Assembly (NCBI GenBank): GCA_019240405.1
Contig: JAFAYL010000053.1
Location: 1-32,436 of the forward strand
Source: Acidobacteriaceae bacterium
GTDB lineage: Bacteria > Acidobacteriota > Terriglobia > Bryobacterales > Bryobacteraceae
Direction of reading: 5' to 3'
Length of the DNA: 32,436 nt
Positions 19,646 through 28,124 of the stretch are shown here, piece by piece; position 1 is the first letter of the stretch, and each line of letters starts with the position of its first letter. The notes below the pieces were generated by a model. The model ran no database searches. It was not told where the DNA came from and saw nothing but the letters and a program-made list of their open reading frames with translations. A program made the position numbers and the translations under genes.

Positions 19646-20937
19646 GCGCCGATCTTACTCAATATGCGATCGTGAATCCAGTGCTCATCCCACCATTCGA
19701 TGGGATTGACCTGGATTCCTGCGATCAGCATGCTGAAGTGTACGTGATCTCCGAACGCCATTCCGGTTGATCCGCTGACTCCCATCCGCTGACCTTTCTG
19801 AATCGAATCCCCCACTCTTACTTCGATCTTGCTCATGTGCCCGTATAGCGTTTGCAGGCTGTACCCGTGATCGAGAACGACGCAGTTGCCATAAATCCCG
19901 AGGCGGTCTGCGTAAATAACCTTTCCTGAATTCGCGGCGAGGACAGGCATGTTCGTGGTTTGCGCAAGATCGAACCCGAGATGCACCTGCTCGTCAACCT
20001 TTCGCCCGTTATAGAAGTAGCTGCGGCGATCGGCGAAATAAGATTCCCGAGCGCCTTTCATCGGTACGAACGGACCTGACCACAGGATGCGATTTTCGGT
20101 TTTCGTTCGGAGGTCATAGATCTGTTGATTGTTTGCCCGGCGCATCTCGCGATTGAGTTTTACAAATCGATCGATTAAGGTTCCGGTACCCTCCGGGTCG
20201 AGATCGCTGTCGACCTTCTGGAGCTCGTGGTCGTTGAGCTCGATGTTACTTTCGCGAAATTTCTTGGGAAAAATTTTTGTCCAGAATGTCGTAACGGCTT
20301 CGGTTCCCGCGATGTTCCGGACGAATGCGTCTGGAATTGTATTGGGCGAAACATCCCAGGGATAGGGGAAAAGCGAGAATCGCGAATTACTGTTGTCCGG
20401 CTTGCCGGGCATCGGAAACGAACCCGCCGAATAGCGGCCCACGCGAACTCCGGCTTCTGTCCACGAGCCGCCTAGATCGAAGGTCACCAGCTCGGCCCCG
20501 CCTTGGTTGATGTAGTGCTGGCGACCATCGGCGACGATCGTGGGAGGCCGAAGGACAACCTGAATGTCTTGAGCGAGCGACGTTGTGTGGCCGCGAAAGT
20601 CGTTCGAAGAAGCTTTGATGACGAGTTTCGCCGGTCCTTCTTTCAAAAATGAAGCCTGCTTTTTGCCCGCAGAGAACGTGTAGACGCGGCTGGTCTGTTT
20701 CGATCGTGTCTTGTCCTCGTAGACGGTTTGGGTTTGGCCGTTTTGTTCGACGGAAGCGGAAAAAGATTTTACGCCGTGCGGACCATTTGTTTGAACGCTG
20801 ATCACGCTGTCGTTGCCGATGGCGGGGACGGGCCTGGCAAGTTTTACATCGACTATTTTCCCTGAGAACCAAACGAACCCAAGAACGATCAGGATCAGAG
20901 CCGCGACCGCGGCTAGTACGTGTTTCAAATTCAACAT
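19582..20937 (-). CDS. M23-family (LytM-type) metallopeptidase, membrane-anchored
   Basis: 451 residues from the ATG at 20937; longer in-frame extensions run into purN and are not protein-like. A short N-terminus with one hydrophobic segment (HVLAAVAALILIVLGFVWF) suggests an inner-membrane anchor with a periplasmic body. The C-terminal M23 domain has HLGFD (319-323), YGHMS (365-369) and HVH (398-400), the zinc-binding and catalytic set of peptidoglycan endopeptidases. The middle 280 residues are not recognised. It follows purN by 10 bases and is probably in its operon. Substrate is inferred to be peptidoglycan. Confidence 0.9.
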   Translation of the reverse strand: MLNLKHVLAAVAALILIVLGFVWFSGKIVDVKLARPVPAIGNDSVISVQTNGPHGVKSFSASVEQNGQTQTVYEDKTRSKQTSRVYTFSAGKKQASFLKEGPAKLVIKASSNDFRGHTTSLAQDIQVVLRPPTIVADGRQHYINQGGAELVTFDLGGSWTEAGVRVGRYSAGSFPMPGKPDNSNSRFSLFPYPWDVSPNTIPDAFVRNIAGTEAVTTFWTKIFPKKFRESNIELNDHELQKVDSDLDPEGTGTLIDRFVKLNREMRRANNQQIYDLRTKTENRILWSGPFVPMKGARESYFADRRSYFYNGRKVDEQVHLGFDLAQTTNMPVLAANSGKVIYADRLGIYGNCVVLDHGYSLQTLYGHMSKIEVRVGDSIQKGQRMGVSGSTGMAFGDHVHFSMLIAGIQVNPIEWWDEHWIHDRILSKIGAQEPSSPVLPSRKALRRSSRR

Positions 20938-20947
20938 TATTAGTAGC

Positions 20948-21550
20948 TCAAGTTTGAATGACTCTCCGGCCTTCAATCCGGTAATTGCCTCGAAGCATCC
21001 AGGCGATGGCTTCGGAGTAAATCCTATGTTCCTCGACCAGAATCCGTGCCGAGAGCGACTCGACCGTGTCGTTGTCGAGGACTGGAACGGCGGACTGGAG
21101 GAGAATCGGGCCGCTATCGAGGTCTTCATTGACGAAGTGAACCGTGCATCCGGTGATCTTCACGCCATGGGTCAATGCCTGGTATTGCGCGTCCAGCCCG
21201 GGGAACGCGGGGAGCAGCGAGGGGTGGATATTTAGGATGCGATTCGAAAATTGCGAAACGAACTGCCCGCTCAAGAAGCGCATATAACCTGCCAAACAAA
21301 CCCAATTCACACCGTGATCTATAAGCAAATCAGCGACTTGGCTATCGAAAAGAGTACGCTCGATACCTGCTGAGGGGATTGATCCACAGGGGAGGCCGAA
21401 TTCCCGAGCGCGAGCGAGGCCGGGCGCGTTTGGCTTGTTTGAAAAAACGAACCCAATTTCGCAGTCGAGATTGCCGGAGAGGACGTTTTGAGCGATGGCT
21501 TCGAAATTGGAGCCGCGTCCCGACAAAAGAATTCCAAGGCGCGGCTTCAC
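20948..21550 (-). CDS. purN: Phosphoribosylglycinamide formyltransferase
   Basis: 200 residues. Transfers formyl from 10-formyltetrahydrofolate to GAR, third step of de novo purine synthesis. GRGSNFEAI near the N-terminus binds phosphate. The catalytic set is visible: N107 and H109 in ILNIHPSLLPAFPG and D145 in EDLDSGPIL. The start overlaps the purM stop (ATGA), so the pair is translationally coupled. Confidence 0.96.
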   Translation of the reverse strand: MKPRLGILLSGRGSNFEAIAQNVLSGNLDCEIGFVFSNKPNAPGLARAREFGLPCGSIPSAGIERTLFDSQVADLLIDHGVNWVCLAGYMRFLSGQFVSQFSNRILNIHPSLLPAFPGLDAQYQALTHGVKITGCTVHFVNEDLDSGPILLQSAVPVLDNDTVESLSARILVEEHRIYSEAIAWMLRGNYRIEGRRVIQT

Positions 21551-22557
21551 GAATAGACAACCTTTGGCTGCTTGCGCGACTTCCAGGGAACGACGCGGCC
21601 GATTTCGTAGGACGGTTCACGAAGCTTCTTCAAAATTTGCGAAACGAACCCAACTTTGATGGGGGCGACGATCAGGACCATGCCGATGCCGAGATTGAAA
21701 GTTTGGCGAAAGTCGTCCTGAGGGATGTTGCCGCGTTCTTGAAGAAGATCGAAGATGGGCTGGCGCGGCCAGGATTGGGCGTCGATCTCAACGGCGCAAT
21801 CGCATGGGAGGATGCGGGGGATGTTGCCGGTGAGGCCGCCACCAGTGATATGAGCTGCGCCTTTGAGCAATTTGGCATTGTGAAGCGCTTGAATGGCGGC
21901 GAGATACGATTTGTGAATTTTGAGGAGTTCGTCTGCGAGATCGGTAGATAACTCGGCATCTGAGAGCAGTTTACGGACGAGCGAATAGCCGTTCGTATGA
22001 AGGCCGGTAGAGGGAAGGCCGAGCAGGAGATCGCCCGGCCGGATTTCGGAACCGGTCAGGAGCTGCTTGCGCTCGACTGCCCCGACAATGAAACCGGCGA
22101 GATCATATTCGCCAGGGGCGTACATGCCGGGCATCTCGGCAGTTTCGCCGCCGATGAGCGCGCAACGGTTGCTCTTACAGCCACGCGCGACGCCGGCGAC
22201 GACCTCGGCGCAAACCTTTGCATCGAGTTTGCCGACCGCAAAATAATCGAGAAAGAAAAGAGGAGTTGCGCCTTGGACGGCGATGTCGTTGACGCAATGA
22301 TTGACGAGATCTTCGCCGATGGTGTCGTGGCGACCGGTCGCAAAAGCGATTTTGAGCTTGGTGCCGACTCCGTCGGCGGAACTGACGAGAACGGGATTTT
22401 GCCAGCCCTTCAGCAGATAGCCCGCGCCAAAACTGCCGATGGAAGTGAGGACATTTGGATTGAAGGTTTTCGGAGCAAAGCGCTTAATTGCGGATACCGC
22501 GCGATCCGCTTCGTCGATGTTGACGCCTGCGTCGTTGTAAGTGATTCGCCGTTTCAC
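21547..22557 (-). CDS. purM: Phosphoribosylformylglycinamidine cyclo-ligase (AIR synthase)
   Basis: 336 residues. ATP-dependent ring closure of FGAM to AIR, the fifth step of purine synthesis. ADGVGTKLKIAF (from residue 61), GGETAEMPGMY (136-146) and the PSTGLHTNGYSLVRK motif are typical, and HITGGGLTGNIPRILP marks the C-terminal domain. First gene of a minus-strand purM-purN-M23 peptidase group; no purine riboswitch was recognised upstream. Confidence 0.97.
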   Translation of the reverse strand: MKRRITYNDAGVNIDEADRAVSAIKRFAPKTFNPNVLTSIGSFGAGYLLKGWQNPVLVSSADGVGTKLKIAFATGRHDTIGEDLVNHCVNDIAVQGATPLFFLDYFAVGKLDAKVCAEVVAGVARGCKSNRCALIGGETAEMPGMYAPGEYDLAGFIVGAVERKQLLTGSEIRPGDLLLGLPSTGLHTNGYSLVRKLLSDAELSTDLADELLKIHKSYLAAIQALHNAKLLKGAAHITGGGLTGNIPRILPCDCAVEIDAQSWPRQPIFDLLQERGNIPQDDFRQTFNLGIGMVLIVAPIKVGFVSQILKKLREPSYEIGRVVPWKSRKQPKVVYS

Positions 22558-22587
22558 CCGCTGAAGGAATCAGTGTAGCGGATGAGT

Positions 22588-22617
22588 TGAAAGGGAAGGG
22601 CAGACAAACGCCTGCCC
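22588..22617 (-). terminator. Probable rho-independent terminator
   Basis: Read on the minus strand, GGGCAG and CTGCCC form a perfect 6-bp stem around an 8-base loop and are followed by TTCCCTTTC. It lies just after the small minus-strand gene and before purM. Confidence 0.5.
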
Positions 22618-22624
22618 GTGTTTC

Positions 22625-22828
22625 TCAAGTTTGTGGGAACGTGTGGTCGGGATTGTATCCCGCCCCGGCATCTTGATCCAATTCGGCGGGCTGCAGCAGA
22701 TTAGACGCAACAGAAGGTTTCTGGTTGAGCTCTTTCTTAAGATCCTTCGCTCTGGCCCGAAATTGATCCGCCAACTGCTTAAGCAACGGTTTGCTGACCG
22801 ATGCTTTATCGCTTGCTTTCAACTTCAT
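22625..22828 (-). CDS. Small hypothetical protein
   Basis: 67 residues from the ATG at 22828 (MKLKASDKASVSKPLLKQLA). The first two thirds look like a charged helix (LADQFRARAKDLKKELNQK); the rest is polar with no signal peptide or membrane segment. No family recognised. A likely terminator directly downstream on the same strand supports it, but no strong Shine-Dalgarno is seen. A longer frame upstream to 22981 would overlap the start of the divergent amidohydrolase and looks unlikely. Confidence 0.5.
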   Translation of the reverse strand: MKLKASDKASVSKPLLKQLADQFRARAKDLKKELNQKPSVASNLLQPAELDQDAGAGYNPDHTFPQT

Positions 22829-22980
22829 GACGGCACCGTAGCATGGCCCGCGCAGGTTTGACGTTTCCAAGCGAGGAATGTGGAGCGCCACGGGACGCAA
22901 GTTTCTGAGCACCCGACACTTCGCTTCACTGTGACACAATAGAGAATTTCTTCGTGACTTGTGACTGGAAGCCATTTTCA

Positions 22981-24366
22981 ATGAAACACGTTTATGTATT
23001 AGCTGTGGCAGCGCTGTCCGCTTACGCTGCCGACTTGCCGACCCCCATTGCTATAAGGGATGCGCGCGTTGTGACGGTGAGCGGCGCAGAGATACCGAAA
23101 GGGGCGGTGCTGCTCCGCGGCGGATTGATTCAGGATGTGGGGCCGAATGTCTCGATTCCCGCCGGTGCGTGGGTGATTGATGGAACGGGACTGACGGTGT
23201 ACCCGGGATTTATCGATGCGCTGAGCACGTGGGGGATACCGGGCGCTGCAGAACCGGCGGGCGGAGGCAGACCTGCGGGAGCGCCGGGGCCAGCTCCAGT
23301 GACGCCATCTCCACAGACTCCTCCGGCGCAGGCACAAGCCCCGCGCTCGCACGGGCCGGAGGACCGGCCGCAAACGTATTCCTTCGAGAGGGCTGCGGAT
23401 CTGGTTAGCCCGACAGATCGGAGATTAGAAGCGGCGCGGGCAGCGGGTTTCACGACGGCGGCGACGTTTCCGAATCGCGGCATTTTCGAAGGCTTGGGAG
23501 CGATGGTGAATTTGGCGGGCGAGCGAAGCCGAGACATGGTTATCGCCGAACCGATCGGGCAGCAGATCGTGTTTCGGACCGGCGGATTCTTTTCCGGATT
23601 TCCGAATTCGCTGATGGGGAATATTGCTTATGTCAGGCAGCTCTATTTGGATCTGGATCACTACAAGCAGGCGCATCAGATTTATGATGCGCATGTAAGC
23701 GGGACACGCAGGCCTGAATACGATCACGATTTGGAAGGGCTGGCGCGATCGCCGCGCGTGCTGCTGCCAGCAATGGAAGCGCAACAGATAGATCGCATTT
23801 TGAGTTTTGGCCCTGAGCTGAAAACGCCCTTCATTGTGTACGGGTTGCACGAAGCGTACCGGCGCATTGACGAATTAAAACGCGCGAATGTGCCGGTGCT
23901 GGTGAGCTTGAAGTGGCCGGAGAAGCCGAAAGATCAGGATCCGGCGGATGTCCCGAACTACCGCGAGCTCGAGATGTGGGATCGCGCGCCAGGCGTTCCG
24001 GGGCTGCTGGCGAAGGCGCAAGTGAAGTTCGGATTCTACTCGGATCGAGTGGACACGGCTCCCGATCTGAAAAAAGCTTTGAAGAAAGCGGTGGATGGCG
24101 GGTTATCGAGAGCGGACGCGATACGCGCATTGACACTTAGCGTTGCGGAGATGTACGGGCTGTCGGACCGGTTGGGAAGCATCGATAAAGGAAAGATCGC
24201 AAATCTGGTGGTTATGAAAGGCGATGCTTTCGACGATAAAACGACGGTTGAGTACGTGTTCATTGACGGAGTGCAGTTCAAGCCGAGTAAAGAGACGCAG
24301 AAAGGGCCTGAAAAGAAGGAGGGCGCCACTACGGGGCCGCAAAAGCCCGAGAGAGGAATCAATTAA
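22981..24366 (+). CDS. Exported amidohydrolase-like protein lacking the HxH motif
   Basis: 461 residues from ATG 22981; a GTG at 22954 would put a polar stretch before the signal peptide. A signal peptide ends near AYA-AD (about residue 16). The fold is that of cyclic amidohydrolases (imidazolonepropionase/dihydroorotase-like): small beta-sandwich ends (GAEIPKGAVLLRGGLIQDVG; C-terminal LGSIDKGKIANLVVMKG) around a TIM barrel. Where the enzymes have D-x-H-x-H, this protein reads DALST (79-83), so two metal ligands are missing; an Asp in FGFYSDRVD may match the late metal Asp. A Pro/Ala-rich insert lies at about 92-130 and a Lys/Glu tail at the end. First of three tandem genes; its stop overlaps the next start (TAATG). 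Possibly a non-catalytic partner. Confidence 0.85.
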   Translation: MKHVYVLAVAALSAYAADLPTPIAIRDARVVTVSGAEIPKGAVLLRGGLIQDVGPNVSIPAGAWVIDGTGLTVYPGFIDALSTWGIPGAAEPAGGGRPAGAPGPAPVTPSPQTPPAQAQAPRSHGPEDRPQTYSFERAADLVSPTDRRLEAARAAGFTTAATFPNRGIFEGLGAMVNLAGERSRDMVIAEPIGQQIVFRTGGFFSGFPNSLMGNIAYVRQLYLDLDHYKQAHQIYDAHVSGTRRPEYDHDLEGLARSPRVLLPAMEAQQIDRILSFGPELKTPFIVYGLHEAYRRIDELKRANVPVLVSLKWPEKPKDQDPADVPNYRELEMWDRAPGVPGLLAKAQVKFGFYSDRVDTAPDLKKALKKAVDGGLSRADAIRALTLSVAEMYGLSDRLGSIDKGKIANLVVMKGDAFDDKTTVEYVFIDGVQFKPSKETQKGPEKKEGATTGPQKPERGIN

Positions 24367-25787
24367 TGCGGCGGCTGGTTTCGATCGGATTACTGATTTG
24401 TGTTGTTGTTTTCTCGAGCGCAGCGGAAACGATATTGATTCGGAACGCGACGGTGTTGACGATTACGAAGGGCACGGTGGAAAACGGGAGCGTTCTGGTT
24501 CAGGACGGCAAGATTGCGGCGGTTGGCACGAACGTGAGCGCTCCGGCTGGAGCGATGGTTGTCGATGGCACCGGCAAATACCTGATGCCGGGAATCATCG
24601 ATTGCCATTCGCACACGGCGGTTGAGGGGAGCGTGAACGAGGGCAGCGTTTCGGACTCCTCGATGGTGAATATTGCCGACGTACTGAATCCGGAGGATAT
24701 CAATATCTATCGCGGGCTTTCAGGCGGGTTGACCGTTTCGAACGTGCTGCACGGGAGCGCGAACGCGATCGGCGGGCAGACGATCGTGATCAAACTGCGC
24801 TGGGGAAAAGATGCGAAGGGGTTGATTTTTGAAGGAGCGAAGCCGGGAATCAAGTTTGCGCTTGGTGAGAATCCGAAACGGCAAGGGTATCCGGGTGAGC
24901 TCTTCAGCGCTGGACCCGCACGGGAGCGGCGCTACCCGGGAACGCGCATGGGCGTGGAAGAAGTGATTCGAGACAGCTTTACAGAAGCGAAGAATTATCA
25001 GGCGGATTGGAAAGAGTACAACGAGCGCGTGGGGCGAGGCGAGCATCCGATTCCACCCGAAAAAGATTTGCGATTAGAGCCGCTGGTAGAGGTGCTCGAA
25101 GGCAAGCGGTACGTGCATGCGCATTGCTATCGATCGGATGAAATTTTGATGCTGATACGGATCGCGGACGAGATGGGTTTTAAGATTCGGACCTTTCAAC
25201 ATGTGCTCGAGGGATACAGAGTGGCGAAGGAGATTGCTGAGCACGGAGCGGGCGCGTCGACGTTTAGCGATTGGTGGGCGTACAAGATTGAGGCGTACGA
25301 TGCGACGCCCTATAACGCTGCGATGATGGCGCGGGCGGGGGTAGTGGTATCGCTAAATTCGGATTCGGATGAGCTGCAGCGGCACTTGAATCTGGAGTGC
25401 TCGAAAGTGATGCGTTACGGCGGGTTGAATGAAACCGAAGCGCTTTCAATGGTGACGATCAATCCGGCGAAGCAGTTGGGTATCGACGACAAAGTGGGGT
25501 CGATCGAGGTGGGTAAGTCGGGCGACTTGGTGCTGTTCGATCAGCATCCGCTGTCGAATTACTCGAAGGTGTTGAAGGTGTGGATCGACGGGCAGGAGTA
25601 TTTCGACCGGGACAAAGATCTTGCAAACCGGAAGGAATTCGAACAGAAGAAGAAGACGCTGATGGACAAGGAGAAGGCGGCGGAGAAGAAGCCGGAAGAG
25701 GGGAAGGGTGAGCCCAAAAAAGGAGCGGGGCCGGGCGGAAAGGCTGGGAAGAAGAAGGAAGCTGCCAAGCCGGAGGAGGTGCAGTGA
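24366..25787 (+). CDS. Exported amidohydrolase, metal site intact
   Basis: 473 residues with signal peptide (cleavage near SSA-AE, residue 20). Amidohydrolase superfamily, imidazolonepropionase-like branch. Metal ligands are complete: H81 and H83 in GIIDCHSH, H251/H253 in YVHAHC, H279 in TFQHV, D333 in SLNSDSD; K163 in GIKFALGENP is a candidate bridging lysine. The C-terminal sandwich has VGSIEVGKSGDLVLFDQHPL. The last 50 residues are Lys/Glu/Pro/Gly-rich and probably disordered. Substrate unknown; a periplasmic peptidase- or amidase-like hydrolase is the general expectation. Middle of three overlapping genes, suggesting a joint product. Confidence 0.9.
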   Translation: MRRLVSIGLLICVVVFSSAAETILIRNATVLTITKGTVENGSVLVQDGKIAAVGTNVSAPAGAMVVDGTGKYLMPGIIDCHSHTAVEGSVNEGSVSDSSMVNIADVLNPEDINIYRGLSGGLTVSNVLHGSANAIGGQTIVIKLRWGKDAKGLIFEGAKPGIKFALGENPKRQGYPGELFSAGPARERRYPGTRMGVEEVIRDSFTEAKNYQADWKEYNERVGRGEHPIPPEKDLRLEPLVEVLEGKRYVHAHCYRSDEILMLIRIADEMGFKIRTFQHVLEGYRVAKEIAEHGAGASTFSDWWAYKIEAYDATPYNAAMMARAGVVVSLNSDSDELQRHLNLECSKVMRYGGLNETEALSMVTINPAKQLGIDDKVGSIEVGKSGDLVLFDQHPLSNYSKVLKVWIDGQEYFDRDKDLANRKEFEQKKKTLMDKEKAAEKKPEEGKGEPKKGAGPGGKAGKKKEAAKPEEVQ

Positions 25788-27109
25788 TGTGGCCGGGAAT
25801 TTTTCGTTTGATCGTTGCTGCGTGCCTGCTCCCGATGGGGTTGTTTGGGGCGGCGGAGAATTCGGTGTTGATTACGAACGTGACGATTCACCCGGTAACT
25901 GCGCCTGAAATCCAGAACGGATCGGTGCTGGTCATCGACGGGAAAATCGCGGAACTCGGAACAAGTATCGCGGCGCGGGAGGGCGCGCGCACGGTTGATG
26001 GACGCGGGTTGCACTTGTATCCGGGATTGATCAATGCGGCGACGAACGTCGGGTTATCGGAGATATCGTCACTGCGCGATACGGTGGATCTGGATGAGAT
26101 CGGGCCGTTCAATCCTGAGTTGCGAGCGCAGATTGCTTACAATCCATCGAGCGAGCATATCGCTGTGACGCGGGCGTCTGGGATCACGGCGGTGATCAGT
26201 CTTCCGGGGAGCGGAGCGAGCGGCTTCGGCCTGGCGAGTCAGGGGCCGGGGACGATTATCACGGGGCAAGGCGCGCTGATGCATCTCGAAGGGTGGACGT
26301 GGGAAGAAGCGGCGGTGAAACCGAGCGCGGTTGTCGACATGATGTTTCCGCAGATCCAGACGGTGCCACGGCAGATTGCGAGTTTTTTGGGCACGGAACC
26401 GCGCGGGTACACGGAGCTGGAGAAGGAGTATAAGCAGAGGCTCGAGCAGTTGAGCGATTTTGTCGAGCGCGCGCGGCGGTATGAGAAGGCAAAGGCGGCG
26501 GGCGGGCCGGAGTTTCGGGCGGATGCAAAGCTGGAGGCGATGATCCCGGTGATTGACGGGAAGACGCCTCTATTCGTGCGCGCAGGGAAGGAGCGGGCGA
26601 TTAAAGACGCGGTGGCGTTTGCGGATAAGCAGAAGGTGAAGATCATCATTGCCGATCCGCGTGAGATCGGGAGCACGGGGCCGCTGCTGAAGTCGCACAA
26701 CATTCCAGTGGTGCTGGGCAAAACGTTTCAGTTGCCGCTGCGCGATGATGATCCGTACGATGCGCCGTACACGCTGCCGAATGATTTCTTCAAGGCGGGA
26801 GTGAAGATCTGCTTCGGGACATTCGATGTAGAGTTTGCGCGGAATGTGCCGTTCGAGGCGGCGCAAGCGGCGGCATTCGGGCTGCCGCGAGACGAAGCGC
26901 TGAAGGGATTGACGATTAACAGCGCGCAGATTTTAGGCGTGGGGGATCAGTTGGGATCGATCGAGAGGGGCAAGGTAGCGGATCTGATTCTGACGGACGG
27001 CGATCCGCTCGAGGCGAAGACAAATATCAAGCAGATGTTTATTGCGGGGCGGGAAGTGAGTTTGGAATCGAGGCACACGCGGGAGTGGGAGAAGTGGGAG
27101 AAGAGGTGA
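25787..27109 (+). CDS. Exported amidohydrolase-like protein lacking the HxH motif
   Basis: 440 residues from the ATG that shares a base with the previous stop (TGATG), preceded by a ggaggagg site; an overlapping GTG at 25784 is an alternative. Signal peptide to about residue 23 (FGA-AE). The amidohydrolase frame is clear at both ends (NVTIHPVTAPEIQNGSVLVI; LGSIERGKVADLILTDGDPL), but the HxH site reads NAATN (83-87), so catalysis in the usual way is unlikely. A Lys/Glu-rich coiled region sits at about 205-235. The final 33 codons are copied downstream at about 28138-28235 and in decayed form near 28977-29141. Confidence 0.87.
   Translation: MWPGIFRLIVAACLLPMGLFGAAENSVLITNVTIHPVTAPEIQNGSVLVIDGKIAELGTSIAAREGARTVDGRGLHLYPGLINAATNVGLSEISSLRDTVDLDEIGPFNPELRAQIAYNPSSEHIAVTRASGITAVISLPGSGASGFGLASQGPGTIITGQGALMHLEGWTWEEAAVKPSAVVDMMFPQIQTVPRQIASFLGTEPRGYTELEKEYKQRLEQLSDFVERARRYEKAKAAGGPEFRADAKLEAMIPVIDGKTPLFVRAGKERAIKDAVAFADKQKVKIIIADPREIGSTGPLLKSHNIPVVLGKTFQLPLRDDDPYDAPYTLPNDFFKAGVKICFGTFDVEFARNVPFEAAQAAAFGLPRDEALKGLTINSAQILGVGDQLGSIERGKVADLILTDGDPLEAKTNIKQMFIAGREVSLESRHTREWEKWEKR
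26932..27109 (+). repeat. Tail repeat copy A (3' end of third amidohydrolase gene)
   Basis: The in-gene copy of a direct repeat found again twice within 2 kb. The final 78 bases align without gaps to 28158-28235 with five differences, and the full stretch aligns with gaps to 28977-29141. Unlike copy B, it has no hairpin after the stop codon. Confidence 0.85.
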
Positions 27110-27116
27110 TGCCATA

Positions 27117-27290
27117 TCAGACGATCTCACCGCCCGAAAGGATGTTATTGGCGATCTTCAGGTGGGTGCGACTCGGTATCGCCAACAGCAGATAGTAGAG
27201 ATGACCGCCTTCCGTGTCTCGAATAAGCGCTGCTTTCGATACGTGGCGAACGACGGCGTTGAGTCGCTTGCGATGGCAATCCAGGCAGAA
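27117..27290 (-). pseudogene. Possible remnant of a three-Cys-motif partner (TcmP)-like protein C-terminus
   Basis: A 57-codon open stretch on the minus strand, without a start, ends in TGA seven bases from the amidohydrolase stop. It reads RLNAVVRHVSKAALI..., then GGHLYYLLLAIPSRTHLKIA and NNILSGGEIV. The YYLLLA-x(n)-KIANNIL pattern recalls the end of TcmP proteins, judged from memory only. A stop codon cuts it upstream. It could be the decayed end of an inserted gene or chance. Confidence 0.35.
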
Positions 27291-27374
27291 TCATCCCGTT
27301 AACAAACCCACACAATAGAGATGGTTGAAATGCGAGCGGGAGAGCCAGCATTTGCCAGAGGCGACAATTGCGGC

Positions 27375-27408
27375 GCTTTACGTCTCCCTAGGCTTTACGT
27401 CTCCCTAG
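27375..27408. repeat. Perfect 17-bp tandem duplication at the 3' end of the beta-barrel gene
   Basis: GCTTTACGTCTCCCTAG occurs twice head to tail (27375-27391 and 27392-27408). The second copy contains the TAG stop of the minus-strand outer-membrane gene; the first copy duplicates it. Confidence 0.9.
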
Positions 27409-28016
27409 AAAGACAAGCCGACGAGCAGTTCCAATTGACTCTGTTTGGTCCGAGGGTCCCAAGGAAGGTCGACATGATCTGCCGCCCAACGCGTATACCG
27501 CAATTGTGGTGCGACCCTCAGTTTCCAGAAGTGTGCCTCAATACCTGCTCCTGAAGTTATGCCGTATGTGGATGGCGAACTACCGTTGAGGTTTCCGGAG
27601 ACACGAAACGAGGGACCAAGTTCCAGCAGAGGCCGTATTGGCACGCCAGATTCCCTAAATTTATATTGCGCGAGCACCGGCACCTCCCATGTGATTACAG
27701 TCGCCGGTGATACGCTACCCAGTGTTCCATCCGGCAGCACTACGGCGAAGGTGTAATGCATGGGCCGATAGAGCGCATCAACCTCAATAGAGAAGGTCGC
27801 CGGTAATGTGACGGCAAACGTCGGCCCCACTATGTAGTCCTTGGCTGTTGGATAAGTACGGATATCTTCAACTGTTTGATCAACAAAATCGCTGGTCAGC
27901 GATCCTCCCGCAACAACCCCAAAGGAAAATCGCTGTCCAAAAGCTGATGCTGCGCAGAACGCGCTGAGGCCAAAAAGCGCCACAATTCTAGATGATCTAG
28001 GTCTTTCAATGTTCAC
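27405..28016 (-). CDS. Outer-membrane beta-barrel protein (OmpA/PorT-like barrel)
   Basis: 203 residues from a GTG at 28016 that has AGGGG seven bases upstream and starts directly before a signal peptide (IVALFGLSAFCAASAFGQ). An ATG at 28076 would add 20 polar residues. After cleavage the protein shows alternating hydrophobic/polar strands (FSFGVVAGGSLTSDF, TFAVTLPATFSIEVDALYRP, APQLRYTRWA) and ends in LLVGLSF, the terminal Phe typical of BAM-assembled barrels. About eight strands are likely. Function unknown. It lies between two copies of the amidohydrolase tail, so it is probably part of an inserted segment. Confidence 0.8.
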   Translation of the reverse strand: MNIERPRSSRIVALFGLSAFCAASAFGQRFSFGVVAGGSLTSDFVDQTVEDIRTYPTAKDYIVGPTFAVTLPATFSIEVDALYRPMHYTFAVVLPDGTLGSVSPATVITWEVPVLAQYKFRESGVPIRPLLELGPSFRVSGNLNGSSPSTYGITSGAGIEAHFWKLRVAPQLRYTRWAADHVDLPWDPRTKQSQLELLVGLSF

Positions 28017-28124
28017 GCACGCACCCCTGTTCAATGGTGTCTTTTTCGTCTTCCTTTGCGACGTTATTAGATTCATGCTTCTTGGCGTCCATTAGAAGTC
28101 ATTATTGCGCTAATTGCGGAATAT

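Noticed and set aside
22631-22861. 76-codon plus-strand frame opposite the small hypothetical gene
   Set aside because: The minus-strand frame has the more plausible composition and a terminator; the plus frame has neither.
22829-22980. Promoter for the amidohydrolase operon
   Set aside because: Several partial -10-like strings (for example acaat near 22936) but no convincing -35/-10 pair.
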